Shown: positions 9,315 through 17,493 of the stretch, piece by piece | How the letters are laid out: every line of letters begins with the position of its first letter | How positions within the stretch are numbered: position 1 is the first letter of the stretch | Source: Candidatus Binataceae bacterium | Lineage (GTDB): Bacteria; Desulfobacterota; Binatia; Binatales; Binataceae | NCBI GenBank assembly: GCA_035508495.1 | Contig: DATJMX010000022.1 | Span: 1 to 44,138 of the forward strand | DNA length: 44,138 nt | Direction: 5' to 3' | Position numbers and translations under genes: made by a program | The notes under the pieces: model-generated | Databases searched by the model: none | Told to the model about the DNA's origin: nothing | What the model saw: the letters and a program-made list of their open reading frames with translations, nothing else

Positions 9315-9659
9315 TCAGCGAACGCTGATCTCACCAGATGCGCTGCTGAAGCGCCGCACCAGGGCGCGGCCGAGCAGCCATGCGCCGAATCCATAAGAGG
9401 CGGCCATAATCAGAATCGCGTCAAGCGCAACGCCCCGGCCGAGGCCGAGTCTGCGTTCGAGAATCAATGTGCCAAAGGTAATCGCAACTGCGATCAAGTT
9501 AGCGGCAAACGCGGCGACCGCGAACAGAACCATGCTGAACATCTTTGTGGTTCGCTCGAAGCGACCTCCCTGTATATGGAGACGCTTTGCGTCCCAAAAC
9601 GATTCGGTTGTCGCGCGCGCGCCACGTCTAGTAACGTTCTGACCTGCAACTGCACGCAT
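9315..9659 (-). CDS. small membrane protein
   Basis: The C-terminal half has two clear hydrophobic helices, one in the MVLFAVAAFAANLIAVAI stretch and one after GVALDAILIMAAS, and ends in a basic tail. No family is recognised. The start is uncertain: ATG at 9659 gives 114 residues and ATG at 9542 gives 75 residues starting just before the first helix. Neither has a good ribosome binding site. Longer versions would run into the oppositely oriented dehydrogenase gene and are unlikely. The gene converges with the cyclase gene, with only nine bases between the stops. Confidence 0.5.
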   Translation of the reverse strand: MRAVAGQNVTRRGARATTESFWDAKRLHIQGGRFERTTKMFSMVLFAVAAFAANLIAVAITFGTLILERRLGLGRGVALDAILIMAASYGFGAWLLGRALVRRFSSASGEISVR

Positions 9660-9702
9660 CTTTGGAGGGCGGACGCGAATCTCAACCGCGCCGCGAAATT
9701 CG

Positions 9703-10491
9703 ATGAAGTATGCCATCGTGACTGGCGGCGCGCGCGGACTCGGACTTGGAATCGTCAACGCGCTGCTGAATGAAAAAGTCGTCGATCGAATCGCCGTTAT
9801 CGACAAGGAGCTCGCGGGGCCGCCACCCTCGATAAAAGACAAGGTCGAGGGCTTCGCCTCCGACGTGACCGACGAAAAGCAGATTCACGCCGCGATGGAG
9901 GAGATCGCCTCGCGCTTCGGACCGCATCCTGACGTGCTGTGCAACAACGCCGGCGGCGGCGAGCGCGCGTGGTTTGAGTCGGGACACCAGACGATGTGGG
10001 ACAGCGTCGATACCTGGCGGCGCTATGTCGATCTGAATCTCAACTCGGTCTATATCGTGTCGCGCGAAATTGCGCCGCGGATGAAGAGCGGCGGCGCGAT
10101 CTGCAACACCTCGTCGATCGCGGGTCTGCTGCCGTCTCCCGTGCTGGCGGCATATGCGGCGGCCAAGGCCGGCGTGATTTCGTACACGAAGACGCTCGCG
10201 CTGCAGCTCGGTCCCGATGGAATCCGCGTCAACGCCGTCGCCCCGGGTCTCATCTATACGAAGGTGTGGGAGAATCTCGGCGCGGCGCTGGGCGGCGGCG
10301 ACAGCAACGCGCGCGCCACGTTCGAGGCGACGGTCAAATCGCTGGTGCCACTCGGCCGCGAGCAGACCATGGACGATATCGGCCACACCGTTGCGTGGCT
10401 GTGCTCCGGCAAGGCGATCAACGTGACGGGCCAGGTAATCGCCGTCGACGGCGGCATCGTGCTCGGCGCGCCCACGCTGCGCCGCGAGTGA
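9703..10491 (+). CDS. short-chain dehydrogenase/reductase (SDR)
   Basis: A classical SDR of 262 residues with a Rossmann fold. The cofactor motif TGGARGLG is at residues 7-14, the NNAG motif at 81-84, the catalytic serine in the NTSSIAG segment, and the Tyr151-x-x-x-Lys155 catalytic pair follows. The C-terminal AVDGG-type segment is typical of the fabG-like group. It carries out NAD(P)-dependent oxidation or reduction of a hydroxyl/carbonyl substrate that cannot be named from sequence. Asp39 at the end of the second strand (VIDKE) favours NAD over NADP. The gene stands alone and is followed by the hairpin chain. Confidence 0.92.
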   Translation: MKYAIVTGGARGLGLGIVNALLNEKVVDRIAVIDKELAGPPPSIKDKVEGFASDVTDEKQIHAAMEEIASRFGPHPDVLCNNAGGGERAWFESGHQTMWDSVDTWRRYVDLNLNSVYIVSREIAPRMKSGGAICNTSSIAGLLPSPVLAAYAAAKAGVISYTKTLALQLGPDGIRVNAVAPGLIYTKVWENLGAALGGGDSNARATFEATVKSLVPLGREQTMDDIGHTVAWLCSGKAINVTGQVIAVDGGIVLGAPTLRRE

Positions 10492-10534
10492 GGCCCTGTA
10501 GCGCCCGCATCACAGCCCGTTAGAATATGAACCA

Positions 10535-10731
10535 CCTCGCCCACTTTTTTGTGGGAGAGGTCGCGTGGCGCGGCGGTTGCGATTTTTTCGCAAGCGCCGT
10601 GACGCGCGGGTGAGGGTGCAGCGTTCGGAGCATACAGCGATCTCCGTCAAGAACATTTGTGCAAGCTCCGAGCGCGGAACCCTAACCCGACCGGATCGCG
10701 ACTTGAACTCAGACATCTCAAGTCGCGATCC
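10535..10731. repeat. chain of four inverted repeats (hairpins)
   Basis: Four stem-loops follow one another in the leader of the next gene. The first is 10535-10560, with CCTC/GAGG and CCCAC/GTGGG arms and a T-rich loop. The second is 10571-10599, 12 pairs with one mismatch around TTGCGA/TCGCAA. The third has 25-base arms, 10607-10631 with 10665-10689, and about five mismatches. The fourth, 10693-10706 with 10718-10731, is a perfect 14-base stem GGATCGCGACTTGA. No protein is credible here. The element resembles REP/MITE-like intergenic repeats, but could also be a structured leader. Confidence 0.7.
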
Positions 10732-10771
10732 AGTCGACCTCTTCCGCTTTGCGGGCGAGGTTATAAGAATA

Positions 10772-12151
10772 ATGCGGGCTGAGATTCGGGACAGAGAACA
10801 AGGTCCGAGGAATCGATTGAACGCGAACGAACAGAAAGCGATTGCGATCGTGCGCAAGCTGCGGGAGGCGGGCTTCGTGGCCTACTTCAACGGCGGATGC
10901 GTGCGCGATCGAATGCTCGGCGTCGCGCCCAAGGACTACGATATCGCGACCGACGCGCGGCCCGAGGTCGTGCAGCGGATGTTCGATCGCACCGTCGCAG
11001 TCGGCGCGAAGTTCGGCGTGATCGCGGTGCTGCTCGACGATGAACAGTACGAAGTCGCGACGTTCCGCGCCGATGCCGAGTATATCGATGGCCGCCGTCC
11101 CTCGTCGGTCCGCTTCGGCACGATCGAGGAAGACGCGATTCGCCGCGACTTCACGATCGGTGGCATGTACTACGATCCGATGGAGGATCGGCTGATCGAT
11201 CTGGTCGGCGGGATGCGCGATCTGCGCGCTGGGATCGTGCGCGCGATCGGAAATCCCTACGACCGTTTCGAAGAAGATCACCTGCGTATCCTGCGCGCGG
11301 CGCGTTTCGCGGCGCGGCTCGATTTCGTGATCGATCCCGCGACCTGGGCGGCGATGAAACGCTCGGCGCCGACGATCGTCGATATCTCCGCGGAGCGAAT
11401 CGGCGAAGAGCTCATGAGGTTGATGACCGAGGGACGCGCCGCGCGCGGCATCGACCTGCTAACTGCAAGTGGACTGATGCAGGCCCTGATCCCCGAAGTG
11501 CTCGAGATGGTTGGATGCGCGCAGCCGGAGAATTTTCATCCCGAGGGCGACGTTTATACGCATACGCGGCTCGCGGTTTCGATGCTGCCCGCGGACTGCT
11601 CCGAGACCGTCGCGTTCGGGATCCTGTTTCACGATGTCGCCAAGCCGCGCACGCGCGCCGTAGTTGGCGACAAGGTCACGTTCTATGGGCATACGGATAT
11701 CGGCGCGGAAATGGCGGCCGGGATCATGGCGCGGCTCAAGCGCTCGCGCTTTGTACAGGAGCGTGTCGCGTATCTCGTGCGAAATCATCTGCGGCTCACG
11801 ATGGCGCCGCGGATGCGCCCGGCGACGCTCAAGCGGATGCTCGCGGAAGACGGTTTCGATGAGCTGATGGAAGTCGCGCTGATGGACACCTTTGCGTCGA
11901 GCTCGTACATGGGCTTCTGGAACCTGTGTCACCGCGCACGCACTACGATGAGCGCCGCGGAAATCCGCCCGCCGCGCCTCATCGGCGGCAACGATCTGAT
12001 CGGCCTCGGCTTCGCACCGGGCCCGCGCTTCAAGGCGATCCTCAAGGATGTCGAAGATCAGCAACTCGACGGCGTCCTGACTTCGCGCGAGGCGGCGCTC
12101 GACTACGTGCGCAGCCAATACGGATCGCCCTCGCCGCAAAGCGCCGCGTAG
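10772..12151 (+). CDS. cca: CCA tRNA nucleotidyltransferase / poly(A) polymerase family with HD domain
   Basis: The 459-residue class II nucleotidyltransferase has the flexible-loop motif NGGCVRD (residues 40-46) and catalytic Asp55/Asp57 in the DYD motif. The RRDFTIGG region and the EDHLRILRAARFAARL helix are typical of enzymes that add CCA to tRNA 3' ends or poly(A) to RNA. An HD-type domain follows (FHDVAKP, His287-Asp288). The split between CCA-adding enzyme and poly(A) polymerase is not certain from sequence alone. The ATG at 10772 is used. A TTG at 10817 with GAGG six bases upstream is a good alternative, just before the conserved domain. The stop directly abuts the GTG of the next gene. 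Confidence 0.85.
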   Translation: MRAEIRDREQGPRNRLNANEQKAIAIVRKLREAGFVAYFNGGCVRDRMLGVAPKDYDIATDARPEVVQRMFDRTVAVGAKFGVIAVLLDDEQYEVATFRADAEYIDGRRPSSVRFGTIEEDAIRRDFTIGGMYYDPMEDRLIDLVGGMRDLRAGIVRAIGNPYDRFEEDHLRILRAARFAARLDFVIDPATWAAMKRSAPTIVDISAERIGEELMRLMTEGRAARGIDLLTASGLMQALIPEVLEMVGCAQPENFHPEGDVYTHTRLAVSMLPADCSETVAFGILFHDVAKPRTRAVVGDKVTFYGHTDIGAEMAAGIMARLKRSRFVQERVAYLVRNHLRLTMAPRMRPATLKRMLAEDGFDELMEVALMDTFASSSYMGFWNLCHRARTTMSAAEIRPPRLIGGNDLIGLGFAPGPRFKAILKDVEDQQLDGVLTSREAALDYVRSQYGSPSPQSAA

Positions 12152-13612
12152 GTGCTCGAAGCACACGCCATAACGAAACGATTCGGGCGCACGCTCGCGC
12201 TCGACGCAGTTGATTTCGCGGCTCGCCCCGGCGAGATCCACGCGCTCATCGGCGAGAACGGCGCCGGCAAAACCACGCTCATGAACGTGATCGCGGGCGC
12301 AGTGCGCCAGGACTCCGGCGAGGCGAGGCTCGATGGACGTGCGCTCAGCGCCGGCTCGCCGCACGACGCGCTCGCGGCGGGAATCGCCGCGGTGCATCAG
12401 AGCCCGCTGCTCTTCGAGCGCATGACGTGGGAAGAGAATCTTGCGCTCGGCGGCTTCGGTGCGCAGGGCAAATACGATCTCGCGGCTGTCGCATCCAAAG
12501 CGCGCGCGATGGCGCAGCGGCTCGGCTTCGAGCTGCCAAGTGCCGGCGCGCTCGTCGAGCAGCGCTCGGTGACTGAACGTGTGCGGCTTGAGTTGCTGCG
12601 CGCGCTCAGCTTCGAGCCGCGCGTGCTGATCTTCGACGAGCCGACGAGCGTGCTGGCGCCGTCGGAGCTTGCGGGCTTTCTCGATTTGCTGCGGCGCCTG
12701 CGCGGCGAGAATCGAATAATCATCTGGATAACTCACAAGCTGGCCGAGGCGATGGCCGCCGCCGATCGAATCACAGTTTTGCGGCAGGGCCGCGTCGTCG
12801 CGCGCACGACAGTCGCGGAAACCAGCCAGCGCGAGCTCGCGCAATTCATGATCGGCGATCTGGCTGCGCCGGCCGAGGTTTCAGCAACGCCGTCGCATGC
12901 GACCGAGCCGTTGCTGCGGATCGCGAACCTCAATCTCGTTTCTGACGGGCGCACGATTCTCGATCATTTGAATCTCGAGCTGCGCGGCGGCGAGATCACG
13001 GGGCTTGCGGGCGTCGATGGCAACGGACAGCCGGAGCTGGTCGAGCTACTGGCGCGCGTACGCAAACCGGATGGTGGCACGATCGAAGCGGCGGGCTCAT
13101 CGTCGATGGCCGTGATTCCCGAAGATCGCGATCACGACGGACTCGTGCTCGATATGACGCTGTGGGAGAACATGCTGCTCGAGCGGCCGCTGCGCGAGCG
13201 CTTCGCGCGCCGGGGATGGCTCGATCGCCCGCGCGCGATCGAGCTCTGCGCGGAGCTTATCCAGCGCTTTCGCGTGCGCGCGCCGGGTCCCGACGCGACC
13301 GCGGCCTCGCTTTCAGGCGGCAATCGCCAACGCCTCGAAGTTGCGCGCGCGCTCGCGCTCAATCCGAGGATCATTATCGCGCACAACGTCTGCCGCGGCC
13401 TCGATCTGGCGGCGACTGCCGATGTTCATCGCACGCTCGTCGAGTTCGCCGCGGGCGGCGGCGCGGTCTTGCTGATCTCGAGCGATCTCGACGAGCTGCT
13501 AGTGCTATGCGGCCGGCTGCTCGTAATCAGCCGCGGGAAAATTCGCGAGGCCGAGTCGCACGAGCGCAATCCCGAGCGGCTCGGGCTTCTGATGGCGGGG
13601 GCGTGGGACTGA
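12152..13612 (+). CDS. nucleoside/sugar-type ABC transporter ATPase (two nucleotide-binding domains)
   Basis: The 486 residues form two ATP-binding cassettes, as in RbsA and the BmpA-linked nucleoside importers. Domain 1 has an intact Walker A (residues 34-42, GENGAGKTT) and a Walker B ending FDEPT, but its signature motif is degraded to SVTE (139-142). Domain 2 has a degenerate Walker A without lysine (GVDGNGQ, 287-293) and an intact signature SGGNRQ (388-393). One composite ATP site should thus work and the other should not. The GTG start follows the cca stop with no gap. The two permeases follow immediately, which indicates an uptake system for nucleosides or similar compounds. Confidence 0.87.
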   Translation: MLEAHAITKRFGRTLALDAVDFAARPGEIHALIGENGAGKTTLMNVIAGAVRQDSGEARLDGRALSAGSPHDALAAGIAAVHQSPLLFERMTWEENLALGGFGAQGKYDLAAVASKARAMAQRLGFELPSAGALVEQRSVTERVRLELLRALSFEPRVLIFDEPTSVLAPSELAGFLDLLRRLRGENRIIIWITHKLAEAMAAADRITVLRQGRVVARTTVAETSQRELAQFMIGDLAAPAEVSATPSHATEPLLRIANLNLVSDGRTILDHLNLELRGGEITGLAGVDGNGQPELVELLARVRKPDGGTIEAAGSSSMAVIPEDRDHDGLVLDMTLWENMLLERPLRERFARRGWLDRPRAIELCAELIQRFRVRAPGPDATAASLSGGNRQRLEVARALALNPRIIIAHNVCRGLDLAATADVHRTLVEFAAGGGAVLLISSDLDELLVLCGRLLVISRGKIREAESHERNPERLGLLMAGAWD

Positions 13613-13616
13613 TTCG

Positions 13617-14684
13617 ATGCTTTCGGCGCTGATCAAACCCGCCGCCGCGATCGCGCTCGCCGCCGCGATCATTTCGATCGTTCTTCTTGCGCTGGGTGCG
13701 TCGCCGATCGCCGTGTTCGCCGCGCTCGGCGATGGCGCATTCGGAAGCTGGTACGCGTTCACAGACACGATCGTCAAAGCCACACCGCTGGTGTTCACGG
13801 GCCTCGCCGTCTCGCTCGCGTTCTCGGGGGCGCTGTGGAATATCGGCGCCGACGGGCAGCTGGTGGCCGGTGCGATCGCCGCGGGCGCGATCGGCCCATG
13901 GCTCGACGGCTGGCCTCATTCGATAGCGGTGACGATCCTGCTCGCATCGGGCGCGTTTGGCGGCGCGATTTGGGGCGGAATCGCGGGATGGCTGCGCGCG
14001 CGGCGCGACGTCAACGAAGTTATCAGCACGATCATGCTTAACTTCGTCGCCGCGCAGACTCTAAGCTGGGTCGTGCACGGTCCGCTGATGGAACCGACGC
14101 GCGCGTTTCCCGAGAGCGCGCCGATCGCGCACGCGGCGGAGCTTGGATTCTATTTCCAGCCGAGCCGCCTCAACCTCGGAGTCGTGATCGCGATCGCGCT
14201 GGCGGCAGGATGCTACCTGCTGATGTTCCACACCACCGTCGGTTTCGAGCTGCGCGCGATGGGACGAAATCGCCGCGCCTCGACTTTCTTCGGTATCCCG
14301 ATCGCCGCGCTTACGATCCGTGTGATGGCGCTGAGCGGCGCGCTCGCAGGACTTGGCGGGGCTGCCCATATCGCGGCGATCACTCATCGCCTGTACGAGA
14401 AGATTTCTCCGGGCTGGGGCTACGAGGCGATCGCGGTCGCGCTCGTTGCGCGGCTGAATCCGCTCGGGATTCTCGTCGCTGCTCTCCTCTTTGGCGCGCT
14501 CGACAACGGCTCGCAAGCGATGCAGCGCGCGGTCGGAGTTTCGCCCGTGCTCGTGCAGGTGATGGAAGGCACGGTGATTCTGATCCTGCTCGCGTTCGAT
14601 ACGCCATACGCGGAGCGGCTCGGTGCGAGCTTCCGCCCGGTGGTTGAGGGGCCCGCACAGCCGGCGGTGTCGCGCGATGCTTGA
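13617..14684 (+). CDS. nucleoside-type ABC transporter permease, first subunit
   Basis: The 355-residue membrane protein of the BPD_transp_2 family has about eight to ten helices and the conserved segments FSGALWNIGADGQL and RRDVNEVISTIMLN. These are characteristic of the permeases that partner double-ATPase nucleoside or sugar importers. It starts four bases after the ATPase stop. Its last codons overlap the start of the second permease by eight bases, which suggests translational coupling and assembly of a heterodimeric channel. Confidence 0.88.
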   Translation: MLSALIKPAAAIALAAAIISIVLLALGASPIAVFAALGDGAFGSWYAFTDTIVKATPLVFTGLAVSLAFSGALWNIGADGQLVAGAIAAGAIGPWLDGWPHSIAVTILLASGAFGGAIWGGIAGWLRARRDVNEVISTIMLNFVAAQTLSWVVHGPLMEPTRAFPESAPIAHAAELGFYFQPSRLNLGVVIAIALAAGCYLLMFHTTVGFELRAMGRNRRASTFFGIPIAALTIRVMALSGALAGLGGAAHIAAITHRLYEKISPGWGYEAIAVALVARLNPLGILVAALLFGALDNGSQAMQRAVGVSPVLVQVMEGTVILILLAFDTPYAERLGASFRPVVEGPAQPAVSRDA

Positions 14685-15588
14685 AGCGTTCCTCAAATCC
14701 ACGATCGGCATGACGACGCCGATCCTGCTCGCGGCTATCGGCGAACTCCTGGTCGAGGAAAGCGGCATCATCAATATTGGAATCGAAGGCGCGATGCTGT
14801 CGGGCGCGTTCTTCGCGTTCGCGGTCGCGTACTTCAGCGGCAGTATGCTGCTCGGCCTCGGCGCGGGAATCGCGGCTGGCGTCGCGATCAATGCGATCTT
14901 CGCCGCGATGGTGGTGAACCTCGCCGTGAGCCAGGTCGTCGCCGGCACCGCGCTCAATATTCTGGCGCTAGGTCTCACCGGAGTTTTCTACCGCCAGTTC
15001 TTCGGCGTCACCGGGTCGTCATTCATGGTGAAGTCGATGCCGCGGCTGCCGCTCGGTCCGCTCGCCAGCATCCCGATTATCGGACCCGCGTTCTTCGATC
15101 ATAACCTGCTCGTGTACATCACGTTTGCGCTGATCCCGATCGCGGGCTTCATCATGATGCGCACGCGATACGGACTTCGCTTGCGCGCCGCGGGCGAGCG
15201 TCCCGATGCCGCGGATGCGCTCGGGCTCGGAGTGTATCGCCTCAGATGGGAGGCGCTGCTCGTGTCGGGCGCGCTCACCGGAGTCGCGGGCGCTTTCCTG
15301 ACGCTCGCGTATGCGAACACCTTCGTCGAGAACATCTCGGCCGGCCGCGGCTTCGTCGCGCTGTCGGTCGTTATCCTGGGCCGTTGGAAATCGTGGGGAC
15401 TCGCCGCGGCGTCATTACTATTCGGCGCCGCGATGGCGCTGCAGTTCGCGATGCAGGCTCTGGGCACCGCGATCCCGTATCAGTTCTTTCTAGCGCTGCC
15501 CTACGCGCTGACGCTCGTCGTGCTGGCGACGGTCGGCGGCCAGGCCGCCGCGCCCAGCGCGCTCGGCGAGCCTTACATCCGATCGTAA
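14677..15588 (+). CDS. nucleoside-type ABC transporter permease, second subunit
   Basis: The 303-residue membrane protein pairs with the previous permease. The segment LLVEESGIINIGIEGAMLSG near residues 24-43 and the later RAAGERPDAADALG motif are typical of the smaller subunit in BmpA/NupQ-type importers. The ATG at 14677 lies inside the end of the preceding gene. The substrate-binding lipoprotein that normally completes such a system is not encoded in this window. The substrate is likely a nucleoside or related compound, by family only. Confidence 0.88.
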   Translation: MLEAFLKSTIGMTTPILLAAIGELLVEESGIINIGIEGAMLSGAFFAFAVAYFSGSMLLGLGAGIAAGVAINAIFAAMVVNLAVSQVVAGTALNILALGLTGVFYRQFFGVTGSSFMVKSMPRLPLGPLASIPIIGPAFFDHNLLVYITFALIPIAGFIMMRTRYGLRLRAAGERPDAADALGLGVYRLRWEALLVSGALTGVAGAFLTLAYANTFVENISAGRGFVALSVVILGRWKSWGLAAASLLFGAAMALQFAMQALGTAIPYQFFLALPYALTLVVLATVGGQAAAPSALGEPYIRS

Positions 15589-15646
15589 CTTTCGAGCCTT
15601 TCGCACGTTTAGTTGGAGCGGCAGTCACGCGATCGGAGGCACCTTG

Positions 15647-16039
15647 ATGGCAGATGACAAAGGCTACATCCAGCCCGGATATCGCACGATCACGCCGTAC
15701 TTGTATGGCGGCCAAGGGCTGATTGATTTCCTGATAGATGTGTTCGGCGCCGAAGTGCTGCACGGCGGCGACGTAGCCGCCGACGGTAGCAGCCACAATG
15801 AAGTGATGATCGGTGACTCGCGCGTGGATTTTGGCTCGGGATATTTCGCCGACAAGTCGATGGCCTCTGCGCTGTGGGTGTACGTTCCCGATGTCGACGC
15901 GACATTCGTCAAGGCGCTGAGCGTAGGCGCCAAAGCGGTGCGAGAGCCTGCCGACATGACCTGGGGCGATCGCGTGGGCGGCGTAAGAGACGCCTATGGC
16001 AACACGTGGTGGATCGCCACGCACACGCCACCGAAGTGA
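15647..16039 (+). CDS. VOC (glyoxalase/PhnB-like) family protein
   Basis: This 130-residue protein has the paired beta-alpha-beta-beta-beta modules of the vicinal oxygen chelate fold. Typical segments are ITPYLYGGQGLIDFL near the N-terminus, the central ALWVYVPDVDATF strand-turn, and a C-terminal GGVRDAYGNTWWIATH. Relatives include PhnB-like and bleomycin-resistance-type proteins. The exact substrate or metal cannot be assigned. The ATG at 15647 has GGAGG seven bases upstream. A TTG one codon earlier is less likely. Confidence 0.85.
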   Translation: MADDKGYIQPGYRTITPYLYGGQGLIDFLIDVFGAEVLHGGDVAADGSSHNEVMIGDSRVDFGSGYFADKSMASALWVYVPDVDATFVKALSVGAKAVREPADMTWGDRVGGVRDAYGNTWWIATHTPPK

Positions 16040-16091
16040 ACCCGGAGCAGCACTTTCGCCTGCACGCCGCTGCGATATAGAGTCTTAGATT

Positions 16092-16361
16092 ATGGCGGCG
16101 AATCCTCAGATTCTCGGCTCGTTTCCGATGGCGTTTTGCGGCGGGTGCGAGAAAACAGTGCTCACCCACGTGGGATTCGACGCCGACGGCAATGAGCATC
16201 GGATGTGTGTGCATTGCGATGCGCCGATCGACGAGCGCCTCGATTGGGTGGATGCGGAGGAGCTCGAAGCGACCGGCTACTTCATTGGCTCGCCGCCGGT
16301 GCAGAAGGCGTGCGGTTCTGGATGCGGCTCCTGCGGCACGAAGCGCGCCCCGAAGTCCTGA
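16092..16361 (+). CDS. small CxxC (zinc-ribbon-like) protein
   Basis: This 89-residue protein has one CxxC near residue 16 (FCGGCEK) and a second near residue 39 (MCVHCDAP), spaced as in a treble-clef or ribbon zinc site. The C-terminus has another cluster, ACGSGCGSCG. No named family is recognised. The pairing of CxxC motifs suggests structural metal binding, and the C-terminal cluster might bind metal or be redox-active. The MITE-like element begins two bases after its stop codon. Confidence 0.6.
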   Translation: MAANPQILGSFPMAFCGGCEKTVLTHVGFDADGNEHRMCVHCDAPIDERLDWVDAEELEATGYFIGSPPVQKACGSGCGSCGTKRAPKS

Positions 16362-16363
16362 TC

Positions 16364-16509
16364 CTGAAAAAATATAGTCGGGTGGGCGTCCCTGCCCGCC
16401 ATTGAGATGCGCGAGCCATCGGCCCGCGCCACAGTTTGTAAAGCATCGAAGGCGCGCGGCGCGCCGTCTCAACGGCGGGCAGGGACGCCCACCCTGCTGT
16501 ATTTTTCAG
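16364..16509. mobile_element. MITE-like element with 43-44 bp terminal inverted repeats
   Basis: The left arm (16364-16407) and right arm (16467-16509) are near-perfect inverted copies. They share an identical 21-base core that includes GGGTGGGCGTCCCTGCCC, flanked by CTGAAAAA outer ends and TTGAGA inner ends. About 60 bases separate the arms, and there is no open frame of note. The element fills the gap between two convergent genes and could also terminate transcription from both sides. No clear target-site duplication is visible. Confidence 0.7.
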
Positions 16510-16520
16510 AATTTCAGAAG

Positions 16521-17003
16521 TTATTTGCCTTCGAGGGCGCCGGTTTGGCGCAGCGCTTCGTAGACAACTATCGAAACTGCGTTGGAGAGGTTGAGGCTGC
16601 GGACGCCGGATTCGAAGATCGGGATTCGATACGCGTCTTCGATTCGATCTGCGACGAATTCGCGGCCTAGGCCCTTCGTTTCGCTGCCGAAGAATACGTA
16701 GTCGCCGGTCGAGTACGCCGCGTCGAGGTATGATTTGCGCGCGTGCGTCGAAAAATATTTGGAGGGTATGCCCGGATGCGCGGCGGCGAATTCATCCCAG
16801 TCGCGATACGTGATCAGATCCACCAGCGGCCAGTAATCGAGGCCGGCGCGCTTCAGATAGCGATCTTCCAGCGAGAATCCCAGCGGGCCGACGAGATGCA
16901 GCTGCGTGCGCGTCGCCGCGGCCAGCCTCGCGATCGAGCCGGTGTTCTGCGGGATCTCGGGACGCACCAGCACGATGTGCAGATTGGGCTCCTCGAGGCG
17001 CAT
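16521..17003 (-). CDS. trmL: tRNA (cytidine/uridine-34 2'-O)-methyltransferase TrmL
   Basis: This 160-residue SPOUT-class methyltransferase has the family motifs PEIPQNTGSIARLAA near the N-terminus, FGSETKGL in the middle, and the knot segment SLNLSNAVSIVVYEAL near the C-terminus that binds S-adenosylmethionine. TrmL methylates the wobble base of tRNA-Leu isoacceptors. It is the last gene of a tight reverse-strand operon with dtd and a DUF1285-like gene (gaps of 7 and 9 bases). The ATG at 17003 fits the usual family length. Confidence 0.93.
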   Translation of the reverse strand: MRLEEPNLHIVLVRPEIPQNTGSIARLAAATRTQLHLVGPLGFSLEDRYLKRAGLDYWPLVDLITYRDWDEFAAAHPGIPSKYFSTHARKSYLDAAYSTGDYVFFGSETKGLGREFVADRIEDAYRIPIFESGVRSLNLSNAVSIVVYEALRQTGALEGK

Positions 17004-17012
17004 CGAATTCGT

Positions 17013-17486
17013 TCAGGCGCGCGCGGCGCTATGGCCGACAGGTTCGCGCTTGCCGCGGAGCGTGATGAAGAAGTTGCCGTGCTCGTCGGACTCGAATCGA
17101 TCGCTGAGATGGTAGTACGCCGAGCGCAAGAAGCGTGCGCGATACTCGCCGCCTTTAGCCCGCACATAGAGCACGTTGTCATCACCGACCTCGAGCGCGT
17201 CGGCGCTGAGCGCTTCGCGAGAGTCGTCGTTGAGCACTATCATGAAGCCGCCGAGCTCGTCGTCCTCGACTGCCTTCACGACGTAGGGCGTATCTTCGAC
17301 CGTGATCGACGCACGTTCCTCGGCGACTTGCAGATAGTACGAGCCGTCGGGATTGCGCCGGATACTCTGGCTGAAGAGCAGCGCGATGCGCGGGTTGTCG
17401 ATGCGCTCGTCGTCGCTGTACCAGTTGCCGTCGCGTCGAAAGGAGATTTTTCCCGACTCGACGGCGTAAAAGCCCGCCCGTGCCAT
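17013..17486 (-). CDS. DUF1285-like protein
   Basis: The 157 residues resemble the DUF1285 family. The pattern is GNWYSDDERIDNPRIALLF followed by a SIRRNPDGSYYLQV strand, then ITVEDTPYVV, and a C-terminal FFITLRGKRE segment. The family has beta-rich domains and no assigned biochemical role. Its place between dtd and trmL, with seven and nine base gaps, suggests co-transcription with tRNA quality and modification genes, although this does not establish a function. Confidence 0.75.
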   Translation of the reverse strand: MARAGFYAVESGKISFRRDGNWYSDDERIDNPRIALLFSQSIRRNPDGSYYLQVAEERASITVEDTPYVVKAVEDDELGGFMIVLNDDSREALSADALEVGDDNVLYVRAKGGEYRARFLRSAYYHLSDRFESDEHGNFFITLRGKREPVGHSAARA

Positions 17487-17493
17487 GTGGATT

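Noticed and set aside
9317..9330. Palindrome TCAGCGAACGCTGA as terminator
   Set aside because: Six-base arms with a two-base loop cannot form a good hairpin and no T-run follows; it is also inside the end of a gene.
10565..10771. Upstream extension of the cca open frame
   Set aside because: The sequence is a hairpin chain, not protein; the conserved domain begins after 10772.
11459..12844. Long reverse-strand open frame (461 codons) spanning cca and the ABC ATPase
   Set aside because: Covers the opposite strand of two well-supported genes and has no domain.
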